A stretch of 64,000 bases of DNA from Verrucomicrobiota bacterium (GTDB taxonomy: Bacteria; Verrucomicrobiota; Verrucomicrobiia; Limisphaerales; JACRJZ01): positions 62,001-126,000 of the forward strand of contig JACRJZ010000041.1 of assembly GCA_016219875.1 (NCBI GenBank), given 5' to 3'. The notes under the pieces were generated by a model that saw nothing but the letters and a program-made list of their open reading frames with translations, searched no databases and was not told the DNA's origin. The position numbers and the translations under genes were made by a program. Shown here in pieces: positions 33,198 to 41,163 of this stretch; the first letter of the stretch is position 1; each line of letters begins with the position of its first letter.

Positions 33198-34382
33198 ATG
33201 AGCAAGCCGTTTCAAGCGGATCGTTACATCGCCGGCCACGTGCGCGACATTCCGCGCTCGGGCATCCGCGAGTTTTTTGACATCGTCGCCAGCCAGAAGG
33301 ACGTGATCTCGCTCGGCGTGGGCGAGCCGGATTTCGTCACCCCCTGGCACATCCGCGAGGCGGCCATCTACGCGCTGGAGCGGGGCAAGACCAGTTACAC
33401 GTCGAACCTCGGCCTGCTGCGGCTGCGGGAAGTGCTCGCCGCGCATCTGGCGGAGAAGTTCCACGTCGCCTACGACCCGAAGAGCCAAATCCTCATCGCC
33501 GTCGGCGTCAGCGAAGCGATGGATCTGGCCTTCCGGGCCATCTTGAATCCGGGCGACGAAGTCATCTACCACGAGCCGTGTTACGTGAGCTATGCGCCGG
33601 GCATCGTCATGGCCCACGCCGTGCCGGTGGCGGTGTCCTGCCGGCCAGAAGACAATTTCGCGGTGCGCGCGGAGAACATCGAGAAGGTCATCACCCCGCG
33701 GAGCAAGGCGCTCGTGCTCAACTTCCCGACCAACCCCACCGGCGGCACCATGACCCGCGCCGAGTTGGAGAAGATCGCCGCCGTGGTCCAGCGGCACAAT
33801 CTCCTCGTGATCACGGATGAGATTTACGCGGAACTCACCTTTGAGGGCGAACACGTCAGCATAGCCTCGCTGCCTGGCATGTTGGAGCGGACGATCTTCC
33901 TGCACGGTTTCTCCAAGGCGTATGCCATGACCGGCTTCCGCATCGGCTACGCTTGCGGGCCGGCGGAACTGGTGGAGGCCATGATGAAGGTCCACCAATA
34001 CTCCATGCTTTGCGCCAGCATCATCAGCCAGGAGGCGGCGGTGGAGGCCATCCAGTCGGGCGAGCCGGACACCGTGCGGATGGGCGAGCAATACAAGCTG
34101 CGGCGCAATTTCATCGTGGGCGCGTTCAACGAGATGGGCCTGCCCTGCCATCTGCCGCGCGGATCGTTCTACGCCTTCCCGTGCATCAAGTCCACCGGCC
34201 TCGGCTCGAAGGAGTTCGCGGTGCGCCTGCTGGAGGAGGAAAAAGTCGCCTGCGTGCCCGGCAGCGCCTTCGGGCCGACGGGCGAGGGTTTCCTGCGCTG
34301 TTGCTTCGCGACGTCGCTCGAACAAATCAAAGTCGCGACGGAGCGGATGGCGCGATTTGTCGGAAGGGTCAGGAAGCAGTGA
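33198..34382 (+). CDS. class I/II pyridoxal-phosphate aminotransferase (AspC-like)
   Basis: 394 residues. GVGEPDF near residue 42 and FPTNPTGG near 182 are substrate and cofactor motifs. The PLP lysine is in GFSKAYAMTGFRIGY (near residue 238), and the C-terminal FLRCCFATS contains the expected Arg. The usual length for aspartate or aromatic aminotransferases of fold type I. Amino-group transfer between an amino acid and 2-oxoglutarate in the cytoplasm; the substrate is not assigned. It follows a repeat tract and has no operon partner. Confidence 0.93.
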   Translation: MSKPFQADRYIAGHVRDIPRSGIREFFDIVASQKDVISLGVGEPDFVTPWHIREAAIYALERGKTSYTSNLGLLRLREVLAAHLAEKFHVAYDPKSQILIAVGVSEAMDLAFRAILNPGDEVIYHEPCYVSYAPGIVMAHAVPVAVSCRPEDNFAVRAENIEKVITPRSKALVLNFPTNPTGGTMTRAELEKIAAVVQRHNLLVITDEIYAELTFEGEHVSIASLPGMLERTIFLHGFSKAYAMTGFRIGYACGPAELVEAMMKVHQYSMLCASIISQEAAVEAIQSGEPDTVRMGEQYKLRRNFIVGAFNEMGLPCHLPRGSFYAFPCIKSTGLGSKEFAVRLLEEEKVACVPGSAFGPTGEGFLRCCFATSLEQIKVATERMARFVGRVRKQ

Positions 34383-34403
34383 CTTGCTGAGCCTCCTTCA
34401 AAA

Positions 34404-34480
34404 CTGTAGCAGCCGACGTGAGGAGGCTCTGATTCCATCGAAGTTTGAGCCTCCTCACGTCGGCTGCTACGAGGTTCTGA
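34404..34480. repeat. hairpin repeat family 1, copy C
   Basis: Left arm near 34405-34429 and right arm 34447-34470 match the family consensus GTAGCAGCCGACGTGAGGAG. It lies between the aminotransferase and the ribosomal protein genes, with no U-run next to it. Confidence 0.9.
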
Positions 34481-34612
34481 ATTCGCCTCTCGCTGAAGAA
34501 TTGAACAGTCGAAGCGTTGGAGCGTTCCTCACGGAAAGGGCGTGTCCTGCCCACGCTTCAGCGGCTTGGCTCCTTTTCCCTTCCAGCGACCAAAAAATCT
34601 TCAACTGCGAGG

Positions 34613-34640
34613 TTGACTTGAAGGTGTCGTTTGTTACTTT
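34613..34640 (+). promoter_or_regulatory. possible sigma70-type promoter for rplM-rpsI
   Basis: TTGACT at 34613-34618 matches the -35 consensus well. A weak TACTTT lies 16 bp downstream at 34635-34640, 26 bp before the ATG. The -10 match is only three of six, so this is suggestive at best. Confidence 0.35.
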
Positions 34641-34666
34641 CGCCCCTCTTTTGATTGGGTCTTGAG

Positions 34667-35122
34667 ATGAAAACGTTCGTTCCGAAAGTGAATCTGGATC
34701 AGCGCAAGTGGCACGTCATCGACGCCGATGGCGTCGTGCTGGGCCGTCTGGCTGCCAAAGTGGCTGACATCCTGCGCGGCAAGAACAAGCCGACGTTCAC
34801 CCCGTACCTCGACACCGGCGACTTCGTCATTGTCTTCAACGCCGAGAAGGTGCGCGTCACCGGCAAGAAGGAAACCGAGAAGCTGTTCATGACCTATTCG
34901 GGCTGGAAGGGCGGCGAGCATTACCGCTCCGTCGCCGAGGTCCGCGCGCGCACTCCGGAGCGGCTCATCATGCACGCGGTGCATGGCATGGTCCCGAAGA
35001 ACCGTCTCGGCGCCCGGATGCTCACCAAGCTCAAGGTGTACAAAGGCACCAGCCACCTCGACAAGACCGGCACGGCTATTCACGCCGCCCAGAAACCCGA
35101 CCCGCTCAAGCTGGCCAAGTGA
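34667..35122 (+). CDS. rplM: 50S ribosomal protein L13
   Basis: 151 residues, usual L13 length. MKTFVPKVNLDQRKWHVIDA begins the protein, with GRLAAKVADILRGKNKPTFT, YSGWKGGEHY, ERLIMHAVHGMVPKNRLGAR and KVYKGTSH in order. Core component of the large ribosomal subunit. The ATG is chosen over a TTG four codons upstream, since L13 begins at this Met. rpsI follows after 26 bp, the conserved bacterial rplM-rpsI operon. Confidence 0.98.
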   Translation: MKTFVPKVNLDQRKWHVIDADGVVLGRLAAKVADILRGKNKPTFTPYLDTGDFVIVFNAEKVRVTGKKETEKLFMTYSGWKGGEHYRSVAEVRARTPERLIMHAVHGMVPKNRLGARMLTKLKVYKGTSHLDKTGTAIHAAQKPDPLKLAK

Positions 35123-35148
35123 TCAACCCCTAACCTGCAGGATCCGCG

Positions 35149-35556
35149 ATGACAGAACCCCAACCGCAAGGTGCGCAATTCCTCGGCACCGGCCGCCGCA
35201 AGACCTCGACCGCCCGCGTGCGCCTCATGCCGGGCAACGGCAAGATCACCGTCAACGGCCGGCCGTTTGAAAGGTACTTCCTGCTTGAAACCCTCCGGAT
35301 GCAGGCCGTGGCTCCGCTGGTCAAGACCGAGACGGCCGCCAAGTTCGACGTGAAGGTGAACGTCTCCGGCGGCGGCCCCACCGGCCAAGCCGGCGCGGTC
35401 CGTCACGGCATCGCCCGGGCGTTGCTCGCTTCGGATGTCAACCTGCGCCCCGCGCTCAAAGCCGAGGGTTTCCTGACCCGCGACGCCCGCATGAAGGAGC
35501 GCAAGAAATACGGCCAGCCCGGCGCCCGCAAGCGGTTCCAGTTCAGCAAACGCTAG
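35149..35556 (+). CDS. rpsI: 30S ribosomal protein S9
   Basis: 135 residues. [20 protein letters not shown] near the N-terminus, [20 protein letters not shown] in the middle, and the basic C-terminus [20 protein letters not shown] ending FSKR are diagnostic for S9. Its C-terminal tail reaches the P site of the small subunit. Cotranscribed with rplM; a rho-independent terminator follows 21 bp after the stop codon. Confidence 0.98.
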   Translation: MTEPQPQGAQFLGTGRRKTSTARVRLMPGNGKITVNGRPFERYFLLETLRMQAVAPLVKTETAAKFDVKVNVSGGGPTGQAGAVRHGIARALLASDVNLRPALKAEGFLTRDARMKERKKYGQPGARKRFQFSKR

Positions 35557-35577
35557 TCGGCCCGAATGGATTTCACC

Positions 35578-35613
35578 CACCCCGCTGGCCCGCGCTGGCG
35601 GGGTGTTTTGTTT
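35578..35613 (+). terminator. rho-independent terminator after rpsI
   Basis: The 8-bp stem CACCCCGC / GCGGGGTG (35578-35585 and 35598-35605) is followed by TTTTGTTT, ending transcription of the ribosomal operon. Confidence 0.9.
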
Positions 35614-35673
35614 GGATTGCAGATGGTCACGCCGGCCGGTTATCAAGAGCGCGGCTCGCGGGCTTGAGGCCGG

Positions 35674-35713
35674 CTTGAAACCCTGAAAACTTGAGAACTT
35701 GAAAACATGAAAC
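35674..35713 (+). repeat. octamer array (CTTGAAAA type) x5 running into the argC start codon
   Basis: Five exact 8-bp steps: CTTGAAAC, CCTGAAAA, CTTGAGAA, CTTGAAAA, CATGAAAC. The ATG of argC (35707-35709) lies within the last unit, and the purine-rich GAGAAC of the third unit is the only plausible ribosome binding site. Confidence 0.9.
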
Positions 35714-36768
35714 CACGAAGCGTCGCCATTGTCGGCGCGTCCGGCTATTCCGGCGAGGAGTTGGTGCGTCTGCTCCTCAACCATCCGCACGTCGAACTCG
35801 CCGCCGTCACCTCGCGCCAGTACGCGGGGCAGACCCTCGCGCAGGTATTTCCCAAATTCGCGGGCCATCCCCGGTCGAGGACGCTTCGCTTCACCGACCC
35901 GAACGCCGACTTGCTGGCCAAGCAGGCGCAGATCGTGTTCCTCGCGCTGCCTCACGGCGTCGCGGCGCAGTTCGCGGTGCCGCTGCTCGGGCACGGGTGC
36001 CAGGTGATCGACCTGAGCGCCGACTTCCGCTTGCGCAGCGCCGCGACCTACAAGGAATTCTACGCCCACGATCATCCCGCGCCCGACTTGCTGGCGAAAG
36101 CGGTGTACGGCCTCCCGGAGTTCTATCGCGCACAGATCAAGTCTGCGATGCTCGTGGCCTCGCCGGGCTGTTACCCGACCAGCATTTTGCTGCCGACCGT
36201 GCCGCTGTTGCGCGCCGGCCTCATCAAGCCGGATGGCATCATCGCTGACTCGCTCAGCGGCGTCAGCGGCGCGGGCCGCAAGGCGGAGGTGGACTACCTG
36301 TTTTGCGAATGCAACGAAAGTGTCCGCGCCTACGGCGTGCCCAAGCACCGCCACTTGTCCGAGATTGAGGAACAGCTTTCGCTCGCGGCCGGCACGCCGG
36401 TAGTCATCCAGTTTACGCCGCACTTGATTCCGGTGAACCGCGGCATCCTGACCACGCTCTACTTCGCGCCCAAGCAGCACTTCTCGACCGCAGCGGAAGC
36501 GGCGGTCCTTGGCGAGAAAATCAGTGCCTGCTACCGCGAAGCCTACGCCAACGAGCCGTTCGTGCGCCTGCTCGAAGGCAAGGCGCTGCCCGACACGAAG
36601 AACGTGGCCGGCACGAACGCCATCGAGATTGGCTGGCGTCTGGACCCGCGCACGGGCCGGCTGCTCGTCCTCAGTGCCGAGGACAACATCGTCAAAGGCG
36701 CCAGCGGCCAGGCGGTGCAGAGCATGAACATCCTGTGCGGGTTTGAGGAAAGCGCCGGCTTGGTGTGA
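35707..36768 (+). CDS. argC: N-acetyl-gamma-glutamyl-phosphate reductase
   Basis: 353 residues. NADPH-dependent reduction of N-acetylglutamyl phosphate, third step of arginine synthesis, cytoplasmic. MKPRSVAIVGASGYSGEELV contains the dinucleotide motif, and Cys155 in ASPGCYPTS is the catalytic thiol. The later GAGRKAEVDYLFCE, HRHLSEIEEQL, FTPHLIPVNRGI and ASGQAVQSMNI are family signatures. A toxin-antitoxin pair separates it from argJ, the next arginine gene. The start codon is created by an octamer array, with no other in-frame ATG near by. Confidence 0.97.
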   Translation: MKPRSVAIVGASGYSGEELVRLLLNHPHVELAAVTSRQYAGQTLAQVFPKFAGHPRSRTLRFTDPNADLLAKQAQIVFLALPHGVAAQFAVPLLGHGCQVIDLSADFRLRSAATYKEFYAHDHPAPDLLAKAVYGLPEFYRAQIKSAMLVASPGCYPTSILLPTVPLLRAGLIKPDGIIADSLSGVSGAGRKAEVDYLFCECNESVRAYGVPKHRHLSEIEEQLSLAAGTPVVIQFTPHLIPVNRGILTTLYFAPKQHFSTAAEAAVLGEKISACYREAYANEPFVRLLEGKALPDTKNVAGTNAIEIGWRLDPRTGRLLVLSAEDNIVKGASGQAVQSMNILCGFEESAGLV

Positions 36769-36815
36769 ACGGCCTGGCACTGGCAAGAACCTTTCAGTTC
36801 TGATAGCGTGAGGCC

Positions 36816-37070
36816 ATGACTGTTGAAGTTCGAGACGAATGTCTGCGCGGCTTGCCCGTCACGCCCGACCGTTTGCGTCTGGAGGCGGCGATCGGGCTGT
36901 ACGCGAGCGAGGATGCGAGTTTGGGGCAGGCGGCGGACATCGCCGGGGTGAGCCAGCCTGAGTTTCTCCATGAACTCGGCCGGCGCGGCATCTGTGTGCA
37001 TTACGACGTGGCCGAGTTCGAGAGCGACCTGCAAACGCTGCAGCGCGCGGGACGCCTGTCGCGGCCATGA
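36816..37070 (+). CDS. UPF0175 family protein, likely antitoxin
   Basis: 84 residues. LRLEAAIGLYASEDASLGQA and ADIAGVSQPEFLHELGRRGI match the UPF0175 helix-turn-helix core; these proteins are usually partners of DUF3368 PIN-domain toxins. Its stop codon overlaps the next start (ATGA), so the two are translationally coupled. It sits between argC and argJ, 47 bp after argC. It is a probable DNA-binding autoregulator of the pair. Confidence 0.85.
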   Translation: MTVEVRDECLRGLPVTPDRLRLEAAIGLYASEDASLGQAADIAGVSQPEFLHELGRRGICVHYDVAEFESDLQTLQRAGRLSRP

Positions 37071-37540
37071 TCATCGTCAGCGACACGTCCGCCATCACTG
37101 CGCTGTTGCAGATTCACCGGATCGAAGTATTGCCGCAGCTTTACGCCGGAGTGATCATCCCGCACGAGGTGGCGATCGAACTTCGGCGGTATCACCCGAC
37201 CCTGCCCGCGTTCATCCAAGTTCTGCGGGTCACGGACGCGGACCGCTTTCGTCGGTTGCGGGCGGAGTTGGACCTCGGCGAGGCAGCGGCCATCACCCTG
37301 ATGTTGGAGGGCAAGGGGGACTTGCTGCTGATTGATGAGCGACGCGGGCGGAGCATCGCGCGGCGCGAGGGTTTGGCCATCATCGGTGTTGTGGGGGTGC
37401 TGCTCGAAGCGCGGGTCCGCGGCCTTGTTCCCTCTCTGCGCGAAGTGCTCCATGACTTGGAAAGCACCGCGGGCTTCAGAGTCGCAGCCGAAATCAAAAT
37501 CCGGGCACTGCAAGTGTCCGGAGAAACGGACGCCCCATGA
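37067..37540 (+). CDS. DUF3368 PIN-domain toxin
   Basis: 157 residues. MIIVSDTSAITALLQIHRIE supplies the first acidic residue of a PIN-like RNase, LDLGEAAAITLM the Glu, and LLLIDERRGRSIARREGLAI the further acidic residues; this is the DUF3368 order. It is a predicted ribonuclease toxin neutralised by the UPF0175 protein whose stop codon it overlaps. Insertion between argC and argJ makes the module part of, or lodged within, the arginine gene cluster. All catalytic acids look intact. Confidence 0.88.
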   Translation: MIIVSDTSAITALLQIHRIEVLPQLYAGVIIPHEVAIELRRYHPTLPAFIQVLRVTDADRFRRLRAELDLGEAAAITLMLEGKGDLLLIDERRGRSIARREGLAIIGVVGVLLEARVRGLVPSLREVLHDLESTAGFRVAAEIKIRALQVSGETDAP

Positions 37541-37604
37541 GCGCGTCCCGCCTGTCGCGTAATCCGGGCGTCCCACCCCTGAAACAGGACCGTCGGGTCG
37601 GCCC

Positions 37605-38945
37605 ATGAAAGACTCAAAGATGAAAACGCAGTTGAAGACAATCGATGGCTCCATCGTCGCCCCGCAGGGCTTCCTGGCGAGCGGAGTGTTTTGCGACATC
37701 AAACGCCTGGGCACCGGTAAAGGCTCGAACAAGGGCCAGAAACGCGACCTCGCTCTGATCCTCTCCGAAGTGCCGGCCACCGTCGCCGGCATGTTCACCA
37801 CAAACCAAGTCTGCGCCGCGCCGGTGAAGGTCTGCCTCCCGCGCGTGGCCCAAGGCACGGCCCAAGCCATCGTCGCGAACTCTGGCAACGCCAACGCTTG
37901 CACGGGCCGGCAGGGCCTGAAGGACGCGCTCGAAATGACCGCGCTCGCTGCGAAGGAATTTCACCTACCGGACGAGCACGTCCTCGTCGCCTCCACCGGG
38001 CGCATCGGCGTGACCTTGCCGATGGCCAACGTCCGCGCCGGCATCCGCCAAGCCGCCCAGTGGCTCGGCAGCGATCCTCAGCACGGCGACGAAGCCGCCG
38101 AAGCCATCATGACCAGCGACACCAAGGCCAAGCAGATCGCCGTCGAGTTCCGACTGGGCGGCAAGGCCGTGCGCCTCGGCGGCATCTGCAAAGGGGCCGG
38201 CATGATCCAGCCCGGCATGAGCATGACGGGACGGCGCCCCGCCACGCGATCGTTGCACGCCACGATGCTTTGCTTCATCACCACCGATGCCACCATCCAG
38301 CGCGGGCCGCTCCAGGCCGCCTTGCAAGAAGCCGTAGCCCAGAGCTTCAACCGCATCACCGTCGATGGCGACATGAGCACGAATGACACGGTGTTCATTC
38401 TCGCCAACGGCCTGGCCGCGAACCCGGAACTCGGAACTCGGAACTCGGAACTCGGAACCTTTCAGATCGCGCTGAACCATGTCTGCCTCGAACTCGCCAA
38501 GATGATCGTCCGGGACGGCGAGGGCGTGACGCGCTTCGTGACGGTGCGCGTGACCGGCGCGAGGACTTCCGCGGGCGCCGAGGCCGCGGCCCGCGCCGTG
38601 GCCAACAGCGCGCTGGTCAAGACGAGTTGGTTTGGCGGCGACCCGAACTGGGGCCGCATCATCGATGCGCTCGGCTACAGCGCCGCCACGGTGGTCGAAG
38701 AGAAGGTCGATATCGGCTACAGCACTCCGGGCAGTCGGAAGATGCTCTGGAGTCTGCGGCGCGGCCAACCGACGAAAGCCACCTTCAAACAACTTTGCGC
38801 CGCGGTAGCCGCGAAGGAGTTCGACCTCCACATTAACTTGAATCTCGGCAACGCGGACGCGCTCATCTATGCCGCCGACCTGACGGAGGAGTACGTCGAT
38901 TTCAACAAAGGCGACGTGAGCGATCCTGGCTCGCTCGGCGGCTGA
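37605..38945 (+). CDS. argJ: bifunctional ornithine acetyltransferase / N-acetylglutamate synthase, with two insertions
   Basis: 446 residues (family ~390-415). Transfers the acetyl group from N-acetylornithine to glutamate, closing the arginine cycle; cytoplasmic. KGAGMIQPGM, HATMLCFITTDA, FNRITVDGDMSTNDTVFILA, DGEGVTRFVTVRV and GGDPNWGRIIDALGY are family motifs. The precursor is normally self-cleaved before Thr in NMATML; here Thr220 remains in HATML, but 13 extra residues (206-218, SMTGRRPATRSLH) precede the cleavage point. A second insertion (about 272-284, NPELGTRNSELGT) is a heptamer array in frame. Both lie in otherwise well-conserved sequence. Starts at Met1 or Met6 are equally possible. 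Confidence 0.95.
   Translation: MKDSKMKTQLKTIDGSIVAPQGFLASGVFCDIKRLGTGKGSNKGQKRDLALILSEVPATVAGMFTTNQVCAAPVKVCLPRVAQGTAQAIVANSGNANACTGRQGLKDALEMTALAAKEFHLPDEHVLVASTGRIGVTLPMANVRAGIRQAAQWLGSDPQHGDEAAEAIMTSDTKAKQIAVEFRLGGKAVRLGGICKGAGMIQPGMSMTGRRPATRSLHATMLCFITTDATIQRGPLQAALQEAVAQSFNRITVDGDMSTNDTVFILANGLAANPELGTRNSELGTFQIALNHVCLELAKMIVRDGEGVTRFVTVRVTGARTSAGAEAAARAVANSALVKTSWFGGDPNWGRIIDALGYSAATVVEEKVDIGYSTPGSRKMLWSLRRGQPTKATFKQLCAAVAAKEFDLHINLNLGNADALIYAADLTEEYVDFNKGDVSDPGSLGG
38426..38458. repeat. heptamer array, unit GGAACTC x4, inside argJ
   Basis: Four exact 7-bp units and a partial fifth, in frame, encoding PELGTRNSELGT in a region where ArgJ homologues have a short loop. Confidence 0.93.
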
Positions 38946-39378
38946 GCGTGTCTTCGCCACCCTCGTAGCCGCCGACGAAAGGAGAGTCGGAGCAACCGAT
39001 GATTGCTGTATCGGGTCAAAGAACTTGGCTGGTCCGGTATTGGAAACGGAAGTGCACACTTTTAAAAGTGTGCACTTCCAGTCGCCCTCGCATTCGCTTT
39101 CTCCTTCTGGTTTCGCACGTCGGCCGTCGCCGTTCCTTGGCAGGCTCCATTCAGTGCTGGGGGGCTTTGAATCAGGCCATGCAAAGGCGCGGCTCGTGGC
39201 GGAGCTGGAGGAAGCAGCCGTCGAGGAGAACTGCCTGCTGTGGCTTCGGCGCGTCGCAACGGTATTGAGCAAGCGCGTGGAAATCCGTCGTGGCCCGTTT
39301 CGCCGGCAGTTGCAGATCGCGTGAAGTCGCTGTTCTCGTTTTCCGCTTCGGAAAAGGCGCGGGGGCCGGCGAGGCCGC
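38946..39378. other. 433-bp intergenic region with palindrome and degenerate repeat arm
   Basis: No convincing gene. It holds a half copy of the family 1 hairpin (GTAGCCGCCGACGAAAGGAG near 38965) and a perfect 32-bp palindrome at 39048-39079. A short frame ending at 39324 (AELEEAAVEENCLLWLRR) faintly resembles the C-terminus of four-helix-bundle proteins, but no start or N-terminal half is visible. Confidence 0.5.
39048..39079. repeat. perfect 32-bp palindrome
   Basis: GGAAGTGCACACTTTT followed directly by its complement AAAAGTGTGCACTTCC. No loop, no mismatch. It could be an operator, a cruciform or part of a repeat family with a single copy here. Confidence 0.95.
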
Positions 39379-40362
39379 TCAGTTATGCACGAAGATGATC
39401 TTGCTGCCTTCCGGCTCGAAGCCCAGGTCCACGCGGCGCAAGTCCGCGAGCGCGCGGGCGATGGCGTCGTGCCGTTCGCGAGGGGCATAGAACATCAGGA
39501 AGCCGCCGCTGCCCGCGCCCAAGAGCTTGCCGCCGCGCGCGCCTTCGCGGCGGGCCAGCGCATACCAGCGGTCGATCTGCGCGGTGCTGATCCCGCCCGT
39601 CAGGCTGCGCTTGAACTCCCAGTTCTCATGCAGCAGTTCGCCGAAGGCCGCGAGGTTGTTCTTCTGCAACTCGGCGCGAAGGTCGTGCGCCAATTGGACC
39701 ATGCGCTTCATGACGCGCTGCTTGCTGCGCTGGCTGGCCATGACTTCCTGCTGGTCCTTGAGCACGCCCGCTGATCGCCGCGTGATGCCGGTGTAGAAGG
39801 AGAGGATGTTCTCCTGCAACGCGCGCAGCGTCTCGCGCTTGCAGACGATGGGATCGACGGACACGGAATCGTCGGCGTGGAACTGGATGAAATTCAGTCC
39901 GCCGTAAGCCGCGGCGTATTGGTCTTGCCGGCCGATGGGTTCGCTGCAGCGGTCGATCTCAATGTGGCAGGCTTCCCGCGCGAGTTGCTCCGCCGCCGCG
40001 TAGCGTCCCGCGTAGGCGTGCAGCGCGTGGAGGAGTCCGACCGTGAAGGAACTGGAGGAGCCGAGGCCCGTGCCCCGAGACGGGATGTCCGCGATGGATG
40101 TGATCTCGATGCCGCCGTCGAGGCCGAGCAACCGCATCGCTTCGCGGACGAGCGGGTGCTTAATCTTCGCCACGCTCCCAACTTCTTCCGTCTTCGCATA
40201 GCTCACGCGGATGCGGTGGTCGAACTTGGGATTGACCGTGACATAGACGTACTTGTCGATGGCGGTGGAGACGACCGCGCCGCCAAAGCGCCGGCAAAAC
40301 GCCGGCAAATCGCTGCCGCCGCCGACAAAGCTCATGCGCAGGGGGGTTCGACTGATGATCAT
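39379..40362 (-). CDS. GHMP-family sugar kinase (D-glycero-D-manno-heptose 7-phosphate kinase-like)
   Basis: 327 residues. MIISRTPLRMSFVGGGSDLP is the typical start of the HddA/Fkp-type GHMP group, and SRGTGLGSSSSFTVGLLHAL is the phosphate-binding glycine/serine loop. Closest named relatives are HddA of heptose synthesis and the L-fucose kinase domain; the fucosidases elsewhere make fucokinase worth testing, but the two are not linked. It is the last gene of an operon with a nucleotidyltransferase-fold protein 9 bp upstream and a small acidic protein before that. Confidence 0.85.
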   Translation of the reverse strand: MIISRTPLRMSFVGGGSDLPAFCRRFGGAVVSTAIDKYVYVTVNPKFDHRIRVSYAKTEEVGSVAKIKHPLVREAMRLLGLDGGIEITSIADIPSRGTGLGSSSSFTVGLLHALHAYAGRYAAAEQLAREACHIEIDRCSEPIGRQDQYAAAYGGLNFIQFHADDSVSVDPIVCKRETLRALQENILSFYTGITRRSAGVLKDQQEVMASQRSKQRVMKRMVQLAHDLRAELQKNNLAAFGELLHENWEFKRSLTGGISTAQIDRWYALARREGARGGKLLGAGSGGFLMFYAPRERHDAIARALADLRRVDLGFEPEGSKIIFVHN

Positions 40363-40371
40363 GGAGAAAGG

Positions 40372-41163
40372 CTATTCGCGGATGACCGGCCACGCGCCGC
40401 GCACGCTGCCGAAGTGGCGCTTGAGTTTGGCGAAGTCCGGCGAAGCCGGGTCAGGCGTGACGGGGACGTTGTGCTCGTTGAGGTACAGGCAGCCGACTTC
40501 TTCGGCGGGGAGGCCGTTGAAAAGTTTTTCCGCTTCACGAGAAGCGGCGATCCAAGTCTTCTTCCACGCCACAAGGTCGATGGGAATGGTCAGGCGGAGA
40601 TTGACAAATTGCTCCGGCCGAAAGTGCGTGGTGCGGTGGCACTCCTCTAGAATCATGAACGGGTTGACGCCAGGATCCTTGCCCGCCGCGGCCCAGCAGA
40701 GCGCCCCCACAGAAAGCCGTCGTTGGTGCAGGAACAGGACGTCAAGATAGTCCCGCGGTTCGCCCCGGCCCATCAGCGCCAGCATCTTGTTGGTGGCGGC
40801 GTCGTAGGGATTCAGTCTCCAACCGCAGAGCGGATCGGTTTCCACCGGAAAGAAGCGGAAGGCCGAGTCGAACACCCACTCAATGCGTAGCCGTTCGGGG
40901 CCAAGAACCACGTCGGCCCGACGAAACATCGCCTCGCGCATCTGCCACTCGACGGTGTAGCCATGTTCGCGCAGAACTGCGGCGTCCGCGTCGGCGCTGG
41001 CGGCGACACTGCCTTCCACGTCGTGGAAGATGTCGAGGTCTTTGGAGAACCGGGGCGAATCCGGCGCTGCGTTCAACACCGTGCCACCGGCCAGGAAGCT
41101 GTCCGGCGAGCGCCGTGCCGCCAGCAGTTTGAGGGTTTCGGATTGAAAGGCCGTTAGCGGCAT
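40372..41163 (-). CDS. AbiEii-type nucleotidyltransferase-fold protein
   Basis: 263 residues. Start taken at MPLTAFQSETLKLLAARRSP because DNA upstream belongs to the small gene in another frame. DSFLAGGTVLNAAPDSPRFS followed by KDLDIFHD gives the GG....R.S.DLD nucleotidyltransferase signature. RLNPYDAATNKMLALMGRGE matches the central region of AbiEii/DUF1814 proteins. The C-terminal third is larger than in the typical toxin. A 69-residue protein overlaps its start by 10 bp, as antitoxins do in AbiE-type pairs, so a toxin role is plausible but unproven. A GHMP kinase follows 9 bp downstream. Confidence 0.8.
   Translation of the reverse strand: MPLTAFQSETLKLLAARRSPDSFLAGGTVLNAAPDSPRFSKDLDIFHDVEGSVAASADADAAVLREHGYTVEWQMREAMFRRADVVLGPERLRIEWVFDSAFRFFPVETDPLCGWRLNPYDAATNKMLALMGRGEPRDYLDVLFLHQRRLSVGALCWAAAGKDPGVNPFMILEECHRTTHFRPEQFVNLRLTIPIDLVAWKKTWIAASREAEKLFNGLPAEEVGCLYLNEHNVPVTPDPASPDFAKLKRHFGSVRGAWPVIRE

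Noticed and set aside
32943..34325. Extension of the clan A hydrolase frame by over 450 residues upstream
   Set aside because: Runs antisense through the aminotransferase and a repeat tract; the signal peptide at 32942 is the real start.
39025..39324. 99-residue frame whose end resembles a four-helix-bundle protein
   Set aside because: Its first half reads through the 32-bp palindrome and no conserved N-terminal segment is visible; too weak to call a gene.
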